Positions 1 through 10,550 of a stretch of DNA of 64,000 nucleotides are shown here, in pieces; within the stretch, counting starts at the first letter, position 1; the number at the start of each line of letters is the position of its first letter. A program made the position numbers and the translations under genes. Source of the stretch: Balamuthia mandrillaris (taxonomy: Eukaryota > Discosea > Longamoebia > Balamuthiidae); NCBI GenBank assembly GCA_031835245.1, contig JAVKOQ010000035.1:1-64000 (forward strand), given 5' to 3'. The notes beneath the pieces are model-generated. The model made no database searches, had not been told where the DNA came from, and saw nothing but the letters and a program-made list of their open reading frames with translations.

Positions 1-296
1 GTGGAAGCAAGCGGCCCATGCTCCACAATAACGAATGGGTGCTGTGGGTGGGCCGATCCTGGACAACAACACGAGCCACAACTCAAGCATATGGGACCAC
101 GGAAGTGACTGCACCATGGTAAACCAGGAAAGGAGAAGCAGGAGACAGAGCACCGCCCATGCCAAAAAGGTATCCATGAGCAGGAGCACACAACAGAGAG
201 GGATAACTACCAGGTCCTTGGCCAATCCTGTAAGTTGAGATAATGGAGGAGAGAGGTAGAAGAGCTGTGAGCGAAGGGAAAGGAGAAGAGGAGAGT

Positions 297-350
297 TGAG
301 AAGGGAGAGGGAGAGGGAGAGGGAGAGGGAAAGGGGAATGGAGAGGGAGA
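297..350. repeat. GGGAGA purine repeat
   Basis: Purine-rich GAGAGG/GGGAGA tract in the 5' flank of the SAP-motif gene. It makes Arg/Glu-rich spurious reading frames and I see no coding signal in bases 1-619. Confidence 0.7.
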
Positions 351-378
351 GGCAGAGACAGGGTGCTTTTTTTTGTAG

Positions 379-430
379 TGTCGACAAAAAGTTCGGAGTT
401 TCGTCTGCGATCGAATTTTTTCCCGCCAAA
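379..430. promoter_or_regulatory. Promoter motifs: TGTCGACAAA and E2F-type TTTCCCGCCAAA
   Basis: TGTCGACAAA lies at 379-388 and a textbook E2F/DP consensus, TTTCCCGCCAAA, at 419-430, about 190 bp before the ATG at 620. The first motif recurs near other gene starts in this window. That these are functional promoter elements of the downstream gene is inference. Confidence 0.45.
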
Positions 431-619
431 AAAACAAACATCCTTTGCATAAAAATTTTCTCCAAACACAGAAAAAGTGTAGCGGGGGAGGGAAACAAAC
501 AAATAAACAGACAGAAAAAGCTAGAAGGGGAAAAAAAAGGTGCAGGCTACTACGTACTCAGGTCCAGGCCGTTTGTCCTGCTCTTACTCTTTAGAAATAT
601 CTTTCCTTGCTGTGTCCGA

Positions 620-1258
620 ATGGAAGACGATACCACAGAAGCATTTCGCGAGTCGGTGGATGCCTACGTGAGGGTCAGCCGCGCCGCGATAGAAGCCCAA
701 GTAGAAATGGTGGGATTGCAAGCCAACCTCTTGCGCCGCTTTTCTTCCCCTCCCCCTTGGTTCGTCGCATTCGAGAAGGAATGGAAACAGAGAGAAGCCG
801 AACGAGACGCAAGAGAAGCCGAACGAGACGCAAGAGAAGCCGAACGAGACGCAAGAGAAGCCGAACGAGAGGCAAGGGAAGCCAAACGAGAAAAGCGAGA
901 CAACAAACGCTGGAGAGCGCTTCTGCAAGCCTCACAAAACAATTTTAATCTACTTGCTGAAGTACTTGCCGAAGAGGAGGAATCGGAAGAAGATTCAGAA
1001 GAAGAATCGTATACACGAGAAGACCTCGACCGGATGAGTTACCAACAGCTTCGCGAGCGTGCAACCAAAGCGAGCCTTAAGGTCAAAGGAAAGAAAAAGA
1101 CAGATTACGTGGAGGCCCTTGGTGATTTATCTCTACTTTTTTTCTCTCTCCTCTCCAACCTTTTTTTTTTCCTCCTCTTCTCACCATGCGAACCTTTAAC
1201 CCTATCAGTTGCCCACTATGAAGAACAACAAGGGGAGCAACTTGACGAGGAAAACTGA
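620..1258 (+). CDS. Small SAP-motif protein with charged heptad repeats
   Basis: Two exons, 620-1121 and 1209-1258, joined at GTGATT...CTATCAG, give 183 residues. I chose the ATG at 620 (MEDDTTEAF) because the frame upstream is only a low-complexity purine repeat. The middle holds about four copies of a seven-residue unit EAERDAR, encoded by a 21-nt tandem repeat near 795-890 and predicted to form a charged helix. An acidic stretch follows, then a SAP-like helix-hairpin-helix (LDRMSYQQLRERA through KKTDYVEAL). SAP motifs usually bind DNA or chromatin, so a nuclear role is possible but unproven. An E2F-type site upstream hints at cell-cycle control. I do not recognise a named orthologue. Confidence 0.7.
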   Translation: MEDDTTEAFRESVDAYVRVSRAAIEAQVEMVGLQANLLRRFSSPPPWFVAFEKEWKQREAERDAREAERDAREAERDAREAEREAREAKREKRDNKRWRALLQASQNNFNLLAEVLAEEEESEEDSEEESYTREDLDRMSYQQLRERATKASLKVKGKKKTDYVEALGDLSLLFFSLLSNLFFFLLFSPCEPLTLSVAHYEEQQGEQLDEEN

Positions 1259-1588
1259 GTTTGGCGAAAGAATGTTCTCCCACCACAACGCTTTGGTTTG
1301 CCTCACTCTTTTACGAGAACGATATTAGAGCAGGAGCAGGCAGGTGCAGAGGAAACGAAGAGAAAGATTAGATGTACAAAGCAAGTATATATTTACAAAC
1401 AAACAAGCATGCAAGCAGTTTGAGAGATTGGCTTTTTTTTTGTGACCAACTTCTCAACCAAAGAAGAAAGCAAGTGCCTCCCGCCCACGGGGAACTTGTT
1501 CCGGTCAAGCAACAACAACCCAGTCAACCATCTCTCTTTTTGTCCCAGTCCGTCCACCCCTATAGGGGGAAGAACAAGTGCACTCACA

Positions 1589-1793
1589 ACGCGAGCGGGT
1601 AAACGAGTTTTCCAAGTGGTGCCTTTGGGGAAAGGAAAGAGAAAAGTACGACAGAAGAGCAGCGCAAAGGGGGGGATGATCATTAACGGCAGGAACCAGA
1701 AACGAGTTTATTGAAATAGGAGAAGGTTGTTCGTACTTTTCTCTTTCCTTTCCCCAAAGGCACCACTTGGAAAACTCGTTTACCCGCTCGTGT
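1589..1793. repeat. 60-bp perfect inverted repeat (fold-back element)
   Basis: Bases 1592-1651 are the exact reverse complement of 1731-1790. With one G/T mismatch the arms extend to 1589-1651 and 1731-1793. A 79-nt spacer (1652-1730) separates them. The element sits in the 1259-2113 intergenic stretch, which I otherwise find empty of genes. A transcript would form a long hairpin. It could be a MITE, a fold-back duplication or a small-RNA precursor. Short reading frames across it are just the two arms read on opposite strands. Confidence 0.9.
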
Positions 1794-2034
1794 AAAGCAG
1801 GACAAGAGGCCTCACTTTTTTTCTCTGACCCTCCCTCTCGTCCCCGGAACCGAACCGACCTCCTCCCTTTTCGCCAACCCTAACCGAAAAGGGGTCGGGA
1901 GAAAAGAAAAAGGAAGGGGCCTGCCTCCTCTCTCTCTGTGCTCCATCTCGGCTTTAAGGTTGTTTTGCTAAAAGGTACATGTAGCGAAAGGGTGGCACAA
2001 CCAGGAGAAGGAGGAAGAAGAAGCAGAGGAAGAA

Positions 2035-2092
2035 GCAGAAGAAGAAGAAGAAGAAGAAGAAGAAGAAGAAGAAGAAGAAGAAGAAGAAAAGG
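2035..2092 (+). repeat. (AGA)n microsatellite
   Basis: An AGA/GAA trinucleotide tract ends about 20 bp before the ATG of the TBC-TLDc gene, probably in its 5' leader. It creates poly-Arg, poly-Phe and poly-Ser shadow frames. Confidence 0.85.
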
Positions 2093-2113
2093 TTTCTACG
2101 ATCGGGAAAAAAA

Positions 2114-2559
2114 ATGCCGTTGTGTAAGGCGGAACGGCCCTCCGGTGGGACCACTTGGTGGAAAGCGCTACCCCTATCGCTGCTCGAGGACAAGCAACAT
2201 GGTGAGGCCAAACGTGCAGGAGGACAAGGGAAAGGACGAGTTGCCATCTACGCAGTAAAAGCGAAACAAGAGGATGCAAAAGCGGCGGCGGAAGTGGAGG
2301 CGCAACAGCTCAAAGCAGGGGCTCCCTCGCTGTGGGATCATAGCTTTCGCGTGGTGGTCCGGGTGATCGATCAGCAAGAAGAGAAGAAGAACAAGAGCAA
2401 GAGCAAGAAGAAGAAGCAGCAGAACGAAGGGTGGTGCGTGGCTACCGCTCGCTACCTGTCGCAACTGAAGGAGGACTTGCGGCAGGTTCGCGCTCTCGTG
2501 GGGAGCGTGGTTGCCTCTACAGACTACAAACATCAAATCGGAGCCACGTTGGAGGTTGG

Positions 2560-2610
<51 letters not shown>

Positions 2611-3173
2611 CGAAAACGACAGGATGCAGTACTGGATGCTTTGCTGAAGGAATGGGCAGAAGCGGAAGCCTCATCGGAGGCCGGCGGTGAGAAGGAACAT
2701 GACAAAAAACGAGCGTTTGGCAGCGTAACCGAAGAAGAGTTGCTTCGGAGGGGTACTGCCGCTGTGAAGAGCAACTACGAGGTGGATTCATCGACGGAGA
2801 TCTTGTTGGCCGACTTTACGGACCTCTCTGTGATCAACGGTGGAACCGCGACGCAACAACCCGTAAAGGAAGAGAAAGGAAAGGAGAAGGAGAAGGAGAA
2901 GGAAAGCGAGACACCACCACAGCAGCAAAAAGAGAAAGAGAAGGAAGAGAAGAACAAGGAAAAGAAACAGGATAAAGAGTTGCAAGGATGGTCTTGGATT
3001 GGCGAGGAGGATGGATCAAAGGAAGACAGAAAAGGCAAAGCTGCCAGCAAGAAGCAAAAGGGAGAGGAAAGCGACCCCTTTGACAAGTTCATATCTGAGT
3101 TCATATCTGAAAGCTCTCCAGACGTGTCGTACGTACCTCTTGTCTCATCGCTTTTCCTCATTCTTTGTTATCT

Positions 3174-3215
<42 letters not shown>

Positions 3216-4254
3216 CATCTTCTGTCTTTATGATCTGTTTTACAATTAAACAAAGGTTGAGCAAGGAAAGTGGTACACTAAGGGACGAAGCTCGCTATGC
3301 CCAAACCAAAACCCTTAAGTACAGTACTCTTGGTAAATCCGCAACAGATAGAACGGCCACTTGGGCTTCCATTACCGTTCCTCCGTCCAGGCAACAAAGC
3401 GCCAGACAGCTGAAAGTATTGATACGTAAAGGAGTACCAGATTCTCGCAGAGCAGAGGTAATTGTTCTATTTCTCTTCCTCTTTGCGCTTCTCTTCTGAA
3501 AGTTTTTTCTTCTTTGTTGTGTGCTTTATAGGTGTGGAAGGCAGTTGTTGGTTATCATGAATTCATAGCTACAAATAAGGATCACTACGAGGAAGAAGTG
3601 GTGGGACGTGTATTTGGTCATCGAATTCCTACCAAGTTTTATTTGGTACCTTCTTTTGGTGGGCAGTTTACTCCTCAGGCTCATTATCTTACCCAAGATG
3701 GCGCTATTGCAGCCTCACGCATCCTTTGTGCCTTGGCTATGGTACGCTTCTCCGCTTGTTGCTCTCTCCCTCTCCTTCTCTCCCTCCCTCCCTCTCCTTC
3801 TCTCTTCTCTCTGCTCTCTCTCTCCTCTCTTCTTTCAGATATGCTGAGCTCGTTTTATTATTTTGTATAGGAACACCCAGAGGTGGATTATGTTCCCAGT
3901 CTTCCAGACCTGGTCTGTATTTTTCTATTATTTATGCCGGAGGCAGAAGCCTACGTTGTCAGCAAGCTTGTATTAGAGGAGTCCCGCATTCATCGGTGGT
4001 TCTTGTGCACTGGCAAACAACAGCACGCTCTTTTCTTACTAACCTTCCAAAGCTTGATTCAAAAGTCTCTCCCGAAACTCTTTGCTCGTACAATATCTCC
4101 TTTTCACTCAACTGTTGTTTTTCTTGTATTTTACATCCTTTATTTATTTTCTCTCTCTTGCTTTAAAGATATGAAAAAACTTGGTGTAGCAGTAGAATCA
4201 TTTGCTGAGCAGTGGTATGACCGTCTTTTTGTTAATTCTCTCCCTTACCAGGTA

Positions 4255-4289
<35 letters not shown>

Positions 4290-4656
4290 CTTCTCTTTCT
4301 CTTTCTCTGTCCAACCCACCCTCTGTGCTTTTTCTTTCGTGTGTGTGTTTTTTTTAAAATTATAGACGGTTTTGAGAGTTGTGGATACATTTTTGAATGA
4401 AGGCGTAAAAGTGCTTTATCGGTACATATATTTTCTGTTGTTTAAAACGTGCCCTTGCTTTTGGTTTCTCAACAATGGTAATGGGAGCAGCATTGGTTTG
4501 GGCATTCTACGAACGTATTCTCGACATTTGTTGCAATGCACCAACAAGGATTCTTTTGTCGGAACATTGCAACAACTGACTTGCCAATATGAAGACACAG
4601 ATAGACTTGTTAAAAAGGTTTTATCGATTCTTATTCACTTTATTGGTGCTTCTATT

Positions 4657-4691
<35 letters not shown>

Positions 4692-4853
4692 ACATAGGCT
4701 TTTAGTGAGACTTACTTGAGTCGTCGTCATACTCATGCAATTGACGCCGTCAATCGACCGAGAGTATCTTCGGTAAACGAGCCTGAATACAAGCCTTATT
4801 ATCGCCCCAAAGTCACCGACAAATCCTCTGTCCTCACTGAACTAGAAGTACTC

Positions 4854-4893
<40 letters not shown>

Positions 4894-5660
4894 TCTACGT
4901 TACCTGGCTTGTTTTTTTAAAACTTTCTCTCATTACTTTCGTCACTGATACCTTCTTTGAAAGTTTGAAGCGTTATGGTCTCTTCTACCATCGCGGTTCT
5001 GCATTCATGACCCAAAGCTGTGGTACACATCGGAGGAGCATGGCAGTAGACTTACAGCTTTGTTAGGCAAGTGTTCCCGTCAAGAACCCGCCATTCTCAT
5101 CATCAAAAGCAAGAACAATAGCGTACGTCCCATTCTCTCTCCTCTGCTCTGCTCTGCTCTGCTCTGCTCTGCTCTGCTCTGCTCTCCTCTGCTCTCCTCT
5201 CTTCTCCTCTCTCCTTGTTCTGCTGTCATCTGAAATCTAAAGGATAAATAAAATAGGTGTTTGGAGCATTTGTAGCAGATGGATTGCAGGAGAATAGAGA
5301 AGGCTATTATGGCACTGCTGATTGTATGCTATTCACGTTGCGACCAACTGTTGCGAAGTATGCTGGAAGGGCAGATGGCCCTGCCCAGTTTGTCAGTATC
5401 TCTTCCGAGGATGGCCTTCTCTTTGGCGAAGGGTTAGATTTCTTCTTGTTCTAGTTGGTGTTGTTCGTCTTCTTCTGCGTCTTGTTCTTTTTCTAACCAT
5501 TTTACATGCCAACAACAGAAAAGGATTATATGTGGATAAAGATTTACAGGAAGGCAGCAGCGAATACTGTGAGACCTATCAAAACAAGCAGCTGCACGGA
5601 GACAACGAGGGCAGTCCCGAGTTCGAGTGCTTGGTCATCGAAGTTTGGGGCTTTGTCTAG
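2114..5660 (+). CDS. TBC-TLDc protein, TBC1D24-like
   Basis: Twelve exons close in frame to about 822 residues: 2114-2554, 2623-3128, 3256-3457, 3532-3741, 3871-4087, 4169-4251, 4366-4421, 4491-4617, 4698-4847, 4964-5122, 5257-5432, 5519-5660. The first roughly 320 residues are a Lys/Glu-rich extension. A TBC domain begins at IRKGVPDSRRAEVWKAV and ends near VLRVVDTFLNEGVKVLYR. A TLDc domain follows, with LWYTSEEHGSRLTALL, then VFGAFVADG, FLF/LFTLRP-type strands and a closing VEVWGF. This order is that of metazoan TBC1D24 and fly Skywalker, which act on synaptic-vesicle or endosomal Rab/ARF traffic and bind phosphoinositides. I see no clear IxxDxxR arginine finger, so GAP activity may be weak or absent. 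Introns carry (CT)n tracts. The start ATG is the least certain point. Confidence 0.88.
5142..5183 (+). repeat. (TGCTC)n pentanucleotide repeat in an intron
   Basis: Roughly eight tandem copies of TGCTC lie within intron 10 of the TBC-TLDc gene, in the same pyrimidine-rich orientation as the (CT)n tracts of its other introns. Confidence 0.85.
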
Positions 5661-6077
5661 TCAGGCTCCTTCACGGAATGAATAGAAACCAAACAAAAAA
5701 AGCTGTGTAACGTTTATGCTCCCTTTGGAATAAGCCAACAAAAAAACCAAAACTTTCACTCCGAAAGCACCGCTATAGATCACCAAACACGCGCTTTTGA
5801 GGTTTCCTAGGTAAACCCCCAAAAAAACGGAAACACCTCATCGGTGGACCGTCACTGGCCGGTGACGTTTATTTAGGGAGGAGAAGAAAATGGAGAAGAC
5901 TCTTCTGGCCTTCTTGTTTCTTTAAAACGCCGAGCTTTCGTTTCATGTTTCGCTCCTTGTCGGTTTTTCCTCGTGCGGAGAGTTTTGCCCTTTGGCTTTC
6001 ATAAGAACGCTCTTGAAGGTTCTTGTTCTTATTTTTTTTACAACTTTTGAAAATACTGAAGAGACGAGAGAAGCAAC
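5661..6077. other. Intergenic region with a CRE-like palindrome
   Basis: No gene seen. At 5850-5867 an 18-nt near-palindrome, CGTCACTGGCCGGTGACG, pairs with itself except for one T/G position. It contains two TGACG half-sites of the bZIP (CREB/ATF) type and lies about 210 bp before the phosphorylase ATG. A regulatory role is inference. Confidence 0.4.
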
Positions 6078-7302
6078 ATGAGGTTAACGATGACAATGAT
6101 ACCTGTGGTCGCTATAGTATATCTCGCTTTGGTGCTGCCGGCCACAGCGAAGCTTCCTGTAGATGAGTGTACCATTATAAAGGTTTGTTTGACCGAGACA
6201 GTATTCCTCTTGTTATAGCCTTTTTTTAACAGTGTTGCAAACATAAGAACCCAGCTGCATTGCCAAAAGCTGGCGTTGTTTGCGCGAACCCTGCTCGCGC
6301 GTTGATCAGTTGCGTTTCCCTCCCTATCCTCATTTCTTCTCCGTCATACTGACCAGCTTCGAAACACAGTTGCCGAGCGGTACTTTGACAGTTATGAAGT
6401 TCACACCGACTTCAGGTGACTTTTGGTCTTTGGCTCTCCTGTTTTCGTTTGTATCATTGCTCTTATCCCTCTATCATCTTATGGTTGTGCTTCACAGGGG
6501 CTTCCAGGTGTACACGGGAACGTACAAAGGAAAGAAGCTGTTCGCTGCAAACACAGGACTGGGCGCTTCAGCTGCTGCCTTCCTGATGGAAGAGCTGATC
6601 GCGCACGATGCCGAAGTTATCGTTCGTCTCGGCACCAACGACTACAACGTTACGGAAGCAGACTTGAACAACGTTTATGTCCTCAAGTCTGTGCGAGGGT
6701 ATGTTCTTCCGGCCAGTGCCGAAACACTTTCCAAAAGCATCTGTTGAATTTTTTGTTTTCGCTTTAAGGTTGTGGGGACTTCCTCGTGACTACGGCCTTC
6801 CTTCAGATCTTTGGGGAGAAGGTTTCGTCCACATCTCCTTCTCCTTCTTGTTCTTCTTCGTCCTTCTCTCCTCTCCTCTCTTCTCCTGTTCGTGGTTGGT
6901 TCGTCTTCTATCTTTCTCTCAACAAACATTGCAAACATCACAACAGCAATCCCAGCGGACACATCCCTGGTATCCACCATCCTCTCCGTTGCGCAACAGT
7001 TCAAGAACGTGACGGCCGTGCCGAGCCTGGGCTACTCCATCGACGGCTTCTACTCCTTCTTCGATCCCGTCCAAGTGGCCGCCCGACCCAACACCGTCAA
7101 GGACATGATCCTGGACTACCAGGCCGAGGGCTGCAACTGCCGTGACATGGAGAGCGGGGCGGTGTTGATGATGGGCAAGCTGAGAGGCATCAGGACGGCG
7201 GCCGTCCTTCAGGCGGTCATCAAGTCGGGAGACCATCACGAGAACCCAGGAACCACCGGCATCCCCATCGTGCTCCAATCTCTCCTCAAGTATGCCGATT
7301 GA
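6078..7302 (+). CDS. Secreted nucleoside phosphorylase (PNP/UDP superfamily)
   Basis: Six exons close in frame to 278 residues: 6078-6182, 6233-6308, 6370-6415, 6498-6698, 6769-6821, 6947-7302. Residues 1-25 form a good signal peptide: a short basic start, then IPVVAIVYLALVLPATA. The mature part carries phosphorylase-superfamily signatures: NPARALI in place of the GDPGR loop, VIVRLGTND for the IRxGTxG strand, and DMESGAVLMMGKLRGIRT for the EMEx nucleoside-binding helix. Such enzymes cleave nucleosides with phosphate to free base and ribose-1-phosphate. A signal peptide implies secretion or a lysosomal/vacuolar site, fitting salvage from digested prey. Substrate (purine or uridine) cannot be told here. 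Confidence 0.8.
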
Positions 7303-7401
7303 TAAAAAACAAGATATAAGATTATTTTCATAATATGTTATTTTATAAAATTTAAACTTTCTATATTTATTATCATTATTTATTTGATGTTTTATTATGA
7401 G

Positions 7402-10168
7402 CTACTCATCAGCAAAAAGCGATATGTCCACTTCTACCTCGGCCTCGGTCCCACCCTCCTTTTCTTTTTCCTTTTCCTCTCGTTCTTTCTTCTGGAGATG
7501 CCTCTGCTTCCTCTGCTTCCTCCTCTGCTCGCCCTCCTCGTCGCGTTGCTGCTGCTGCTCCTGCTCCTGCTGCTGTTGGCGCAGGAAGCGAACCAGGTGA
7601 TGGTTGCTCTCGCGCCCAAGATGCTCCCACATGTGAGCCTCCAGCGTCACCTTCACGCAGCACTCCTGCTTTCCTTCCTCATCCTCATCAAAGACACCCT
7701 TTGCGGCAACAATGGGCATGGCATCAGTAATGCTCTTGTCGATGCCGCGCAACGCCTTGGGTCGGTTCTCAGGGTTGACCACGTAGAGCGGGGCGTTGGG
7801 GAGGAAGTAATGGAAGCTGCCCGTGCGAAGGACATCCCACATGTCCAACATTGGTTGTTTGCTTTCTTCCTCAGCAGGCGCTAGCTCTAAACGCACTTTC
7901 CATGGGCCGAATTGATGTTCGTTGATGTTGTTCTTTTCTTGCTCCTCATTGTAGTGGCGACGATCCCAAAGAGAAGTGCCAACGGCGACGTATGGAGCTT
8001 CGGGAGAGAAGAACTCCTTGCGGAAGATGATTAATGTGGTACCTTCCAAGTAGGTAGCGTTCTCTTTCTTCAATGCGACGAATCCAACAGTCTTTCTTCG
8101 TCCGCCTTTATATATCACCAGTTTTTTAAAAAGAATTGTAAGAATAATGAGAGAAGATAAACTGAGAGAAAGATAGAAAAAATCAACCATCATTGCGAAT
8201 CCGCCGCAAAAGTTGTGGTTCTAACGACTTTTCGCGCAACATTCCGGTTCCCAACATCGAGTGGCAAACATGTTTAAGGGCTTCCTTCCAGAAGAACAAA
8301 GGCTGGGAGAGAAAAGGCGCACAGTCAACCCATACACACACTTGACTCTTCTGTACACTCTCCCAAAATGGTTTAAAGTGACTAAAGTAAACCATCTCTG
8401 ATATCTGTTCATAACAAAATTATCATGCAATATTAGGCCAACGAGAGGGAGAGAACGAAAGAGGGAAGCAAGAAAGAATGGTACTTGAGTGGAATCTTCA
8501 GCCATAGTAGACAAGTTTGACAAGTATCCTTCGCCATACATGTCCTGCAACAACGGCATAAGTTGGTCCCTCAACTTTCCTCTCGTACTCCACTTTGGTG
8601 TTGTGTCCTTTTAAAGCGCTTCGCAGTTCGTAAAAAGCAGAACAAGAGTATTCAAAACAAAAAAAATGGAAAGAAAAAAGAAAAAAGAAAAAAGAGAAAA
8701 ACCTTGAAATAGGGAATGCCATATTTGTGAGAGAAGGAATAGATATCGGACTTGGGATGCGGCAACATTGGCCTCCAAATGGAAACGCCGTTAATGACGC
8801 TTTCCGCGTGCATCCCCGAAAGATCGACCAGGCTACATCCCTTCATTATGTTGGATATGACGTTTTCTTGTACGTCACCTTTGTGATGGCCAAACATGAC
8901 ACCTGGGCAGCCCTTAAATTCCTCTAAAACTGTTTTGTAAAATCCAAAACGTATGTTCCTGCTTATTTCCTAAAGATAGCAACAATGTAAGTTTAGGAAT
9001 GGGAATGCACGAAAGAGAAGATGACAGAGGAAAAGGAAAGAAATAAAGGAAGAAGAAAGGGCAAGCAGTGGTACTTCATAGTCTTCGCGTTTGGTTACGC
9101 CACGAGTGACCTCAGAGATGGTCCGTTTCCTGAAGACTACACCTCTCTGCTCGCACCACTGCTCCACATAGTCCGCCTCAGCGCCACTCTCCGGTCGGTT
9201 GGCATAGTCCACGTGGATGGCTACCACTTGGAACGTGTTGCTTAGCGTCGTTAATGATGACGATACTTTCTCTTCCATCTTTTGTTTGTACTTATCACGA
9301 ATGTGAGTCACTATCTTGGTCAGCACCATCGAGTCCACTCCGCCGGACAGAGATATGGCCAGTGCAGGTAAGCTCTCCACTTGCCTATCGTTGAGCGATG
9401 AAGGTCGAGTTAACATTAAGAAAAGAGCAGAAAGGGACAGGAAGAGGAAGAAGAAGAACAAGAACACGAAAGAAGAAGCAAAGGGGACCTTTGTTTAAGG
9501 AACTGCTCCACCGTTTTGTAAAGCTTACTCGACTCAATGTCGCTCTCATCGGCCTCAAATGGGTGAAACTCAAGAATGTCCCAATGGTGAGTGGCCCAGA
9601 GCTTGCCCTCCAAGTCCTGCAACCGCCTCAGCGTGGTCTTCCTGAACTTGAGCAGCAGCTCCCTCTGATAGTCCTCCTCCTGCAGGCGCCTGTCGATCCT
9701 CTCCAACACCTCCTTAAGCCGAGGAATGGTCGGGCTGTGACGAAAGACCATCAACAAGAAGATGTGCTGAGGGACGGAGAGGCAACGCTCCCAACCGCGT
9801 TCGATCAGCCGCTCGGCGTAGCGCAGGGCCAACCGATCGTTGGCCGCTACTCGCTCATCTCTTTGAGGGCGAGAGCGGTAGACGTGACGCGAGAACTGGT
9901 CCAAAACGAGAATGAGGGCCAAGAGGGGGAGGGGTCCCTCCTCCTGCCACGCGGCGGAGAGAGGGGAGGCCTCCTCCTCGGCGCGTAGCAGCACCTCTCC
10001 GAACCGCGCCTGGATGAGCTGGTCGGTTTCGCGCTGTTGCGGGGAGCCGTCCACGCAGAACCATTTGCTCTTGTAGAGTTCCTCCAGGGTTCCTTCCTCG
10101 AACCAGAAACGTAGGACCTCCTTGTAGGAAACCTCCGTCGTCTTGTTCTTGTGCTCCTCCTCCGCCAT
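7402..10168 (-). CDS. DUF924 fused to TilS-like tRNA-lysidine synthetase
   Basis: Six exons close in frame to 766 residues: 10168-9489, 9384-9075, 8969-8703, 8607-8485, 8404-8188, 8105-7402. Residues about 10-190 match DUF924 (VLRFWFEE, then ALILVLDQFSRHVYR). The next part is an N-type ATP pyrophosphatase: ISLSGGVDSMVL is the PP-loop, with GHHKGDVQENVISN where TilS has HHxDDxxET. DTTPKWSTRGKLR follows, a stretch I associate with TilS/TtcA-type enzymes. TilS converts C34 of tRNA-Ile(CAU) to lysidine in bacteria and organelles. The last exon codes a charged, Gln/Glu-rich tail. I see no transit peptide before DUF924, so the compartment is unclear. The GD in place of DD could change chemistry. 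Confidence 0.82.
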
Positions 10169-10550
10169 TTTCTTCTTTCTACTTTCTTTTTTTATTTTTA
10201 TTTTTAAGGAAAAAAAAGCTTGATCGAGAATGGAGTCGAACTCGAGGCACATCGCTGTGCCAGATACAACCTATTAACATAATAGGTGGACAAGGAATGT
10301 GTCGACAAATTTCTCGTTCTCTCTCTTCTCTTCTCTTCTCTTCTCTTCTCTTCTCTTCTCTTCTTCTCTTCCTCTCCTCTCATTTTCTTTCTTTCTTTTT
10401 CTTTCTCCGTCTAACCTTTGATGATTGATGATGATAGTTATATTGTTGTTGTTGACTCCCGTTGAGATGGAGGCAAAGGAAACCGGGGAGCACATGGTGA
10501 TAAAGAAGAGTTGCTGGTGATTGGTGGTTGTTTTTTATTTTTCCAAGTTT
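10169..10550. other. Intergenic region with TGTCGACAAA and (TTCTC)n
   Basis: Lies between the start of the TilS fusion and the stop of the F-box/WD40 gene, both minus strand. TGTCGACAAA is at 10300-10309, about 130 bp before the TilS-fusion ATG. A (TTCTC)n pentanucleotide tract covers about 10318-10366. No gene seen. Confidence 0.7.

Noticed and set aside
1372-1714. Open frames on both strands
   Set aside because: They are created by the inverted repeat arms; no domain, splice or homology support.
10205-10275. tRNA-like text (GGAGTCGAACTCG with a GGCACA/TGTGCC hairpin)
   Set aside because: The T-stem does not pair over five bases on either strand and no cloverleaf can be completed.
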